From: Garcia nutans
Taxonomy: Eukaryota; Streptophyta; Magnoliopsida; Malpighiales; Euphorbiaceae
Assembly (NCBI GenBank): GCA_947685225.1
Contig: CANTUV010000003.1
Location: forward strand, 9,370,001-9,434,000
Direction: 5' to 3'
Length of the DNA: 64,000 bases
Both the position numbers and the translations under genes were made by a program. The notes under the pieces are model-generated. The model was not told the origin of the DNA. It searched no databases and worked only from the letters and a program-made list of their open reading frames with translations. Below, one piece after another: positions 55,741-64,000 of this stretch. How positions within the stretch are numbered: position 1 is the first letter of the stretch; the number at the start of each line of letters is the position of its first letter.

Positions 55741-58021
55741 TCACTTTAGAAAATAGAGTCGACACCCGGACGGGTCGGGAAAAAGAAAGGAGTGGATGAC
55801 TCGATTCCTAAGGAATCCCCAACCCCCTAATGGGTTCAAAAAGTTGGGTACGTGTGGGGAAGGTAAGAAATGGCCCAGCACCCCCACAATGCCCAGTTCA
55901 TTGGAAACCGGCCTCCTTTGCAGGTCTTAATATTATAAAATTCTTAAGTATAATAATAATATCCATATTACATGCAACAATTAAAATAAAGCATCATTAT
56001 ATTAAAATCAAAGCAATATCCAAACAAAGCAAATAAATGGACACCTATCCGAGGATGGAAACATGTCCTTACATCATCCATGTCTAAACTAAATAGGACA
56101 CCCACCGAAAGGTGGAAACATGTCCTTTACATTGGTCCAAAATATAGAAGCAATTTAAATTACATGAAAATTAATTAATGAGGAACCCATAAAGTGGAAA
56201 CATACCTCTTACAATTTTAATACCAAAACAAACAAATAATAATCATAATAATAAAGAAAATATCCATCCATGATAAATTAAATAAATCATGCATTGAAAT
56301 TAAATAAAACAACCATCAAAACATATAATAAACTATATAATCAAATTTAAAATTAAATAAAGGAATAAATATATAAATTAGGGTTCATATATTAATTAGG
56401 GTTTCTAGGGTTTTATGTTCAATAACTAGGGTTTTGCATATACTAGTTTAATTTGTTAAGAAATATTTTAAAGTAACAACATAGCTACTAAATGTTAAAA
56501 AAATTTAAAGTTTTGGATGTTTTTATAAAGATAATGTTACTGTGAAAAAAAAAAGCAGATTTGGTTAGGGTTTTAAATAAACATCATGAAATTAGAATTT
56601 TTGAACCTTAAGACATTAGGGTTTATAATTTTAAAAGATTAGGTTTTAGGTTCACTAGATTATGGTTTTAGGTGTTGCTGAACTTGTCATGAATTTTTGA
56701 TGTTTTAAGAATTAGGGTTTAGGAAAACTAGGGTTTACTGTATTGGGTTTTGAGAAAATTAGGGGTTTTGTTAGTTTGGAAAACAAGTTTGATCTTAGGA
56801 TTTAAGAAAAAAATTTAGAGTTTTATAAAAATAATTATGGTTAAAGTTTTTAGAAACTGTAAAGAATATTAGGGTTTGGAGATTTAAGAAGACATTTGGA
56901 AATTTTGGACGAAAAATTAGAGTTTAGATGAAAATAGTTCGGGGAAAACAATTTATGGTTTTTAAAGTTTTTGGAAACAGAAGAAACAATTTATGGTTTT
57001 TAAGGTTTTTGGAAGCAGAAGAGTAATTTAGAGTTTTTAAAGTTTTAGAAACAGAAAAGTAATTTAGGGTTTTAAAAGTTTTAGAAACAGAAGAGTAATT
57101 TAGGGTTTTAGAAGTTTTAGAAACAGAAGGATAATTTAGGGTTTTTGAAGTTTTTAGTTTTTATAAAACATGGAAGTGCAGTTTTGAAAACCAACTGATT
57201 AATGTATTAACCAAAGTAAAAAATTAATGTTATTGAAACAAAGATCAAATTACTACATATTTAAATATCAAGGTACTACATGCATGTTCTAATTAATCAA
57301 AGAAACGAAGCTACTGTGAATATATAATCTATGATTAAAGATCAAACCTGCGTAGTTGGTTCCACCAAAATTGACTTCTGGATGAACAATAACAAAGGCA
57401 ATGATGTTGCCTTTGATGGATTGATGATTGCTTTTTGTTACTAATGTCTCTTGCTTGCTAAGGCTTTTCTTTTGGCCGATCGAATGGTTGAGTCTTCGAT
57501 CCAATAAAATAATTTTTTTAATTTTGTGTTTTAATGTGGTATTTATAGAAAAACTAATACACTTACTTCTAATTGTCTAAGGAAATTAAAACCATTTAGG
57601 AAAAGAAACTAAAACCAAATAAAATTTGGTTTCGGAAAAAGCTGCGTTGGAAAATTGCACTGGAGAAAAAACTGCTGGCAAAAACTACGAGAATTGCGAG
57701 AATTGCTAGTGCGGGCGCTAATTCGCCAGCAGTAAATTCCTGCAGGAAATTGGCCCAGCCGATTCACTTTCGACGATGAAATTTTTCGTCGTCGAATTTT
57801 TCGTTTGCCGATTTTTATTTATTTATTTATTATATATCTTTATTTTTATTCTATTTTTATTATTACCTTTTTTAAAACTTTACTAATATTACTTTTTTAT
57901 TTTTATAAATAATAAATAATAAATACTAAAATAGATATTATTCAATTAAAATACCACAAAAATTATTTTACACTATAAAAAAAATATTGGACCAGATTAG
58001 GTCAAAAATTAAGGGTCTATA
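55741..58021 (-). repeat. 3' LTR of minus-strand Tat element F
   Basis: Lacks its first ~100 bp; starts at the equivalent of 13345 and ends ..AAGGGTCTATA with a reversed PPT behind it. AAACCCTAA motifs reversed (56390-57140), leader hairpin with perfect 8-bp arms (57394-57414), TATA box 57540-57547. Confidence 0.88.
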
Positions 58022-58037
58022 GTTTGCCTCCTGCTTG
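58022..58037 (-). other. Polypurine tract of element F
   Basis: Reverse complement CAAGCAGGAGGCAAAC, one change from that of A and B. Confidence 0.88.
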
Positions 58038-58094
58038 AACGATCTGAGACTACAGCAAAAGAGAGTGAAAAGCAATAAGACTTAATTTTTCTGA

Positions 58095-58605
58095 GATGGT
58101 TTAGGTTTTGGGTTCTAGACTCGGTTCGAGTTTTGGACTCAAGGGTAATTTTAGGTTCTGGACCTAAGCGTAATTTGGGTTCTAGATCCGAGCTAAGTTC
58201 TGGACTTAAGAATAATTTGGGTTCTGGACCTGAGCTAAGTTCTGGACTTAAGAGATATTTTAGGTTCTAGACCTAAGGATAATTTGTGTTATGGACCCGA
58301 GCTAAGATCTGGACTTAAAGGTAATTTGAGTTCTGGACTCGAGCTAAGTTCTGGATTAAGAGAGATTTTAGGTTCTAGACCTAAGCTAAGTTCTGGAATT
58401 AAGGATAATCTGGGTTCTAGACTCGAGCTAAGTTTTGGACTTAAGGGTAATTTGGGTTCTGGACCAGAGCTAAGTTCTAGACTTAAGAGAGATTTTAAGT
58501 TCTGGACCTAAGCTAAGTTTTGGACTTAAGGATAATTTGGGTTCTGGATCCGAGCTATGTTCTGGACTTAGTTTGTTATTTCATTCTTTAATGGATTATG
58601 GGTCT
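58095..58605 (-). repeat. 3' UTR array of element F, TCTGG hairpin units
   Basis: About 22 units: TTAGGTTCTGGACCTAA, GAGTTTTGGACTC, AAGTTCTGGACTT and similar. Arms vary together around a TCTGG loop, as in H and A. The 75-codon Gly/Leu/Ser-rich ORF here only reflects the repeat. Confidence 0.88.
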
Positions 58606-58610
58606 TTACC

Positions 58611-61006
58611 TGTAACACCCCTATACCCCGTATACGTACACAGCATGCTAACGATCGTAATATACGTATACTGAATATAGAAATGCCACATTTTTACAAA
58701 TCACTCATGTTATCACACTTATATAATGTAAACAATTGAAAACTTTTGAAAGAGTTTATAAAACCAAATAAATAGAAAGTTCATTTAAAATGCAGTGGAA
58801 AATAGAACAAATGTTTACAATTATTATACATCAAAATCAGAATATACAAATATAAAATATATACATGACTGACAACTCTTCTCTGATCTTTAAGTCCAAA
58901 AGTCAACTCTTCAATGTCTAGACTCACTCGGTCTCGAAGAACTCTTTGGTTCAACTCTGATACCTGCGCGATGAACCACAATCGCGCTGAGCTAACAGCT
59001 CAGTAATACAACTCATACTAACATTATGCTTTAATGCGATGCAAATGTCACAATTCTACATTTCATAAACCATACATAAGCATATCACATCTCATAATTG
59101 TACATTAAATCTTATTATTCATCATTCATAATTTACATTGACAATTAAGACAGACACGGGCCCAAAACACACTAATATGTTATTCAAAGTTCAGAGTTAC
59201 TGCTTTGGTCCATATTGACACCTTGTGTCTAGCCCCGTAGGCAATATATATATATCCATGGATAATCAACTAGATTTGAGTTTACGACCCAGTCATTTCA
59301 CTCAATCTAGTTCCAATAATATGTTTTTGAGGTTTACGACCCGGTCATTTCACCCCAAAAACATCACATTTCACATTTATCAACTGGATTCGGCTTACGA
59401 CCCGGTCATTTCACCTATCCAGTTATTCATAGGCATGCCGCCAAACTCAGAACTCTGGAAATTGAATAGACATATTAGATACACAATGATTTCGTTTATC
59501 TCTTTATCAATTTCTTTCTCAATTCATTTCTCATTTCATGATCCATAATCAACTAGGCAACCATGCCTTAATTATCTCATTTTCATTATCATAGCCAACA
59601 ATCATGGCTTCATATCTTTCACATTATACTTCATCATCACATTAATCAATTCATTATTCACATGGATATAATTAATGGCATCAACACATATTTTACATGC
59701 TCATCACAACATTCACATATAATCAATTATGTCTCAATTCTCAATATCATATGAGTGTATGCAATAATGTATTTTGAACTATTTCAAAATGACCCACACA
59801 ACTCTAAACACTTACTTTTCAAGAATCTATCACCACTTGAGTTAGGGTAAATCACCTTCTTCACAACCTATTCCAAAAGAATGAGGAAACTCTCATGAGA
59901 TCATAAGGTTAAGAATCAATTAGGGCAAACTCTAGACTTGACACGCTCACACACACGGGCGTGTCTCTGACCGTGCCCTAACTCCACAACACAGAAACAT
60001 TTACACGCTCAGAACCACGGGCGTGTCACTGGGCGTGTAATACATTCTGTCTCTCAGAAATAACGACACGTCCAACATCATGAGCGTGCTCATGGCCGTG
60101 TAAATTCTCAAAACTCACAGTAGCTATGACACGCTCAACAACACGGGCGTGTTAATGGCCGTGTCACACCTACTGCCACTCAGAACAATTGACACGCCTA
60201 AGGACCTGGACGTGCTCCTGGGCGTGTCAGGCCAAAAAACCAGATTCCGGCCAAGACAACACCACTACCAACAAAACACTTCTATCCATCAACATCCACT
60301 TCAAACAAACTTCACAAAACATACCCAAAAACCATCTCAAACTTACAACAACACCAAAACAAGCTAAAACACACATCAAGCACAAATCACAACATCATCA
60401 AAACTCTAAACACAACCTCAACTCAATCTATCCCAACCAACTTACTCTTTTCTTCAATCCAACCCCAAAATCCAAAACCACATAAACCAAATACTCTTAA
60501 ACACAACATAATCAACCCAAACACATTCTCAAACACAACTTCAACTCACAAACCCACATAACTTCAAAAACAACACAAGAAATCAAGAGAGAACTTACCA
60601 AGGATGAAGAACTCTTAGATTCTCTTGCTGCTGCCGTCCAATACAAAGAAAAGAGAAGAAAATGGAATGAAGGCCACGAAGGAAGGAGAAGGAAAGAAGA
60701 AAAGGAAAAGAAGTACAAAAGCAAACTCAATTTCTCTTTCCTCAAAACAATCTCCTCCACATACTAAACAATATAATATTCAAAATATCTCCATCCACTC
60801 ATCTTATTCCACTAACTCAATTTCAAATTAATTTCCTTTATACCCTTCACCCTTAGAATGGTATATGTTGTGTATATCACAATATAAATAACATATGCAC
60901 TCTACTCTTACAACATATCTCTTTCCAATTAAACACAAATACACTTAATCCAAATAAAACAACAATTATATACCAAACTTCTAGGGTATATTTTTGGGAT
61001 ATTACA
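58611..61006 (-). mobile_element. Tekay-type solo LTR, minus strand, TSD TTACC
   Basis: Reads TGTAACACCCC.. to ..GGGATATTACA. It is flanked by TTACC at 58606-58610 and 61007-61011. Removing it restores GGGTCTTTACCCACC, a normal unit of the surrounding array. Same subfamily as 47818-50420. It carries the palindromic minisatellite at 59930-60235 and three TTACGACCC(G)GTCATTTCAC blocks at 59281-59415. ORFs in it (60149-60485) are low-complexity and not supported. Confidence 0.92.
59930..60235. repeat. Palindromic ACACG/CGTGT minisatellite (reversed)
   Basis: Units such as GACACGCTC..ACACGGGCGTGTC with CACAGTAGCTATGA-like linkers. Fourth occurrence of this array type in the window. Confidence 0.85.
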
Positions 61007-61011
61007 TTACC

Positions 61012-61765
61012 CACCAAAATGGATCTTCATCCTTTGGACTTTGGATCTTCATCCTTTGCATCGGATCTTCACCTTTGAAAACAGATCTTCATCCTTTGAG
61101 ATTGGGCCTTCATCCTTGGAGATCGGGTCTTCACCATTGTAAATGGATCTTCATCCTTTGAGATCGAGTCTTCATCCTTAAAAATGGATCTTCATCCTTG
61201 GAGATCGGGTCTTCACCCTTGAAAATGGATCTTCATCCTTTGAGATCGGGTCTTCACCATTGAAAATGGATCTTCATCCTTTGGATGTCGGGTCTTTACC
61301 CTTGAAATTGAATCTTCATCATTTAAACTTGATCTTCATCCTTGGCATCAAGTCTTTACCCTTAAAAATGGATCTTCATCCTTTGGACTTCGGGTCTTCA
61401 CCCTTTGAAATTGGATCTTCATCCTTGGAATCAGGTATTCACCATTGAAAATGGATCTTCATCCTTAGAAAGTGGATCTTCATCCTTTAAATTGGATCTT
61501 CATCCATGGAAATCAGGTATCAGGTCTTCACCCTTGAAAGTGGATCTTCATCCTTTTAGCTGAATCTTCATCCTTGAAAATCAGGTTTTCACCCTTTGAA
61601 ATTGGATCCTCATCCTTGGAATCAGGTCTTCACCTTTGAAAGTGGATCTTCATCCTTGAAAATGGATCTTCACTCTTGAAAGTGGATCTTCATCCTTTAA
61701 GCTGGATCTTCATCCTTGGAATTGGGTCTTCACTCTTTAAAGTGGATCTTCATCCTTAGAGATTT
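61012..61765 (-). repeat. 3' UTR array of element F, GGATCTTCATCC/GGGTCTTCACCC units
   Basis: About 30 units alternating between arms GGAT/ATCC and GGGT/ACCC around CTTC, spaced by TTGAAAAT or TTGAGATC. It is the expanded version of 39690-39860 in element A. Confidence 0.88.
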
Positions 61766-63867
61766 GTCCTATATTGGTTTCAGCTCTTCTAGCTAGACTG
61801 ATCTTTTGTCTTTTGTGTCTTTATTCTTTTAAGAGTTCTAATTTTCTTCTTTTTCCAATCTCTTTGTTCTTTTGAGAATTCTTTTTCTTGTTCATCAATT
61901 ATGAATGAACAAAAAATTCAGCCCTTTTTAGCTAGCCATCATATCTTCTCCTTGCCCCCTGCATGGCAAGATATTTGAAAGTGAGTCTCAAAATATTTTG
62001 TTCAAGCATAAACTCAAAAATTGAAAAGGAGAAACTTTGGCCCCTGTGTAGGCTCAAACCCATGATTTTCCTATGCGGTCTCTAATTGATGTTTGTCTTG
62101 TCTAGCTCTTCACAGAAACACGTATTTCTTCTTTTACAAAACGACTGGAGCTTCCTCAAGTAAATAGGCTTTCCATGCCCCCTTGATTCAATATCTTCTT
62201 TTGATTCTTTACTTCGCAGGGTATTTAATGTTCACTTTAACAAAGAATAAACAATACAAGATAAGAAAGTGTGATGTGATATGCTCATGTATAATACTTA
62301 TAATGGTTCCATTGACTCATAGACTGAGACTATCAGCTGAAATGCTCTCACGAATTTCTTTCAGATGACCATTCAGTTCTTGCACTAGAATTACAAGATG
62401 CTTCACATTTATGGCTTTTATCTTTGAGATGTTGAAAATATGAGTGGTGGAGACCCCAAGTTGCAGAGTCAGGGATACATTCATTTCAAACTATGTTTCG
62501 GCATGTCAGTTGGTAGCTTCTTCATGACCTTGCTAATAATCATTTCATTTGCCCAATGTGTTCTTTGAGTTTTGATGGTGCAACTTCTCTTAACTGGAAG
62601 GCTTCGTGTGACAAAAACACATTTTTTTTAATTTTTATTTTGAAATCAAATGTTGGCTTTGCCAAATCAATGTCAATGTACCTCAAGACTTGATTTTCCA
62701 AATTAACATTTCTATAACATGACAAACCTAGTTACTGTACTAAACTCAGGAATATTTAAGCAAGAATTGTTGCACTTCAGATAGGCACATACACATTACT
62801 TAGCCAAAGGTATCATTTGAGTTTAAATATTGTTGATCTCATATGCATGCTTATTCAACTATCTCCACTAATAGACTCTACCTACCAAGAGAGATCAACA
62901 GGTCTTTGATAGGCTTGAAATGGGGTCTATAAGGGACACTGATTTATGTGAAGGCTATTTTGAGATTGGAGCTAGTGTGACACAAAGGACAAATCCTCGT
63001 ACTACAAATTTCTTTTTGCAACTTTAGATAGTTTGGAACATAAAAAGATAGCTCTTTGAGAGTTCTCCCATCTTTTTGGCATTAATCTAGATCTTGATTG
63101 GGATAGTCTTTGCCATTGCAAAAAGATTTGGTACCCAAATTCATTTCTTTTCTTCTTCTCCCTTTTCTTTCTTTTTATTTTTCTTACTCTTCCCTTTCTT
63201 TGAGCATTTTATCATTTTGTCCCTCTTCCTTGTAGCACTATCAAGTACAGAACTTTTAAGAACTGGATGGTCTTTCTCCTTTTTCTCTGATTTTGATCGA
63301 ATCTTTGGTTGGGTTGGACCAATTCAATTCAAACTTTCCTTATAAATTAAATAGAAGCCTTTTGCTACTTTAGGTAAAAGAGAACTCAGTTGGCTTTCTA
63401 AACCGCCATTTTGGGTTTTATTTTTTTTTTATTTTTTTTTATTTTTTTTCTTTTATCCTTTTTCTTTTCTTTTTTTCCTCTTTTTTTTTCCTTTTTTTTC
63501 TTTTTTTTTTCTTTTGGTTCTAGCTTTAAAAGTGTTGTCTTGTTTGTACCAACTTGGGTGTCTAATAATGGATGAGTGGAGTGACATAAATCTTCTTTAA
63601 CAAGGATAAATCATTTGTTACTTTGATGATTTCTTGATAGATTGGAGATATTAGGTGAACTTCAACTACCCCTTTGGTCTTGTGAACATCAACTATCCTT
63701 ACAGTGTTGGCTATACATTTCTTTCTTTGATCTTCTTGTCTATTCACCTTAGTGATCATAAGAATTGTCAAAAGTATCACAACAGCTCAGGGTAGGTTGT
63801 TAGAGTTATATTCCAATGAAAAGAAAGCTAAAATTTTATGAAGGCTCAAAGGAACAACTAGGGATTG
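61766..63867 (-). other. 3' UTR of element F
   Basis: Non-coding. Holds the uninterrupted sites corresponding to the solo LTR (62737-62750) and family-B LTR (62787-62805) insertions of H, which makes it the reference for the empty sites. Contains CATATCTTCTCCTTGCCCC once (61940-61958) and only ~90 bp before the next PPT-like motif, without a PMD gene. Pyrimidine tract at 63420-63515. Confidence 0.8.
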
Positions 63868-64000
63868 TGTGAGTGGGGATTTTTGTCCCCACTCCTTGTG
63901 GAATGGTTCTTGCGACTTTGGCACTATTTAGGCTCTAGGCCTTAGAGAACACGGACCTAAGTCCGAAGAAAATGGAGTCTCCACCCGTATGGGCCAAGAA
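63868..64000 (-). repeat. Start of another minus-strand Tat LTR
   Basis: TGTGAGTGGGGATTTTTGTCC begins directly after GATTG (63863-63867) in the F 3' UTR, at a site uninterrupted at 25373. There is no PBS at the junction, so it is an insertion into F, not its 5' LTR. It runs off the window. Confidence 0.85.

Noticed and set aside
60149..60831. Thr/Lys/Gln-rich ORFs
   Set aside because: They lie in a minus-strand solo LTR in AC-rich low-complexity sequence, with no match to the other Tekay-type LTRs.

Overview
The window is a block of plant heterochromatin made almost entirely of nested, decayed LTR retrotransposons. I find no intact gene and no host gene outside the elements. The organism is a flowering plant, probably a eudicot with a large, repeat-rich genome: it holds a Ty3/gypsy chromovirus of Tekay/Del type (chromodomain behind integrase, initiator-tRNA-Met-type primer site) and several Tat/Ogre-like elements with long LTRs and a TGGCGACTCCACTGGGGA primer site. 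The species cannot be named from the sequence.

Layout. 1-4262 is an old Tekay pol fragment split by a solo Tat-type LTR (1240-3723, TSD GACAT). 4263-13248 is a nearly complete Tekay element (5' LTR, PBS, gag-pol pseudogene, PPT, part of the 3' LTR). Its 3' LTR is cut at 13249 by a minus-strand Tat element ('H'): 3' LTR 13249-15450, PPT, hairpin-unit array, an antisense multi-exon plant-mobile-domain (PMD) pseudogene at 16537-18989, and 3' UTR. H received a solo LTR (19742-22042) and an element of a second Tat family ('B', LTRs 22112-24237 and 45344-47538). The H sequence to the right of B occurs twice, at 24238-29262 and 47539-54200, which points to a duplication or unequal exchange. B's body (29274-32346 and 43132-45343) is in turn interrupted by 'A' (32347-43131, TSD GATAG/GACAG), the youngest and most complete Tat element. 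The right part holds a Tekay-type solo LTR carrying a GC-rich 250-bp tail (47818-50670), a fold-back junction near 55740, the 3' half of another minus-strand Tat element ('F', from 55741), one more solo LTR (58611-61006), and the start of a further LTR at 63868.

How the parts work together. All Tat elements here have gag but no protease, reverse transcriptase, RNase H or integrase between gag and the 3' UTR, so they look like gag-only non-autonomous elements whose pol functions were supplied in trans. What is best preserved in them is not protein but foldable sequence: a U3 hairpin upstream of the TATA box, a leader hairpin, three related hairpins near the LTR end, a CCGGTTC hairpin, an internal copy of the primer-binding site, and 3' UTR arrays of mini-hairpins whose arms change together while the loop stays constant. 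These structures are the main candidates for something undescribed. All coding regions carry stops. In the Tekay gag-pol 14 of 16 stops are TAG, as expected from CAG-to-TAG decay of methylated cytosines.
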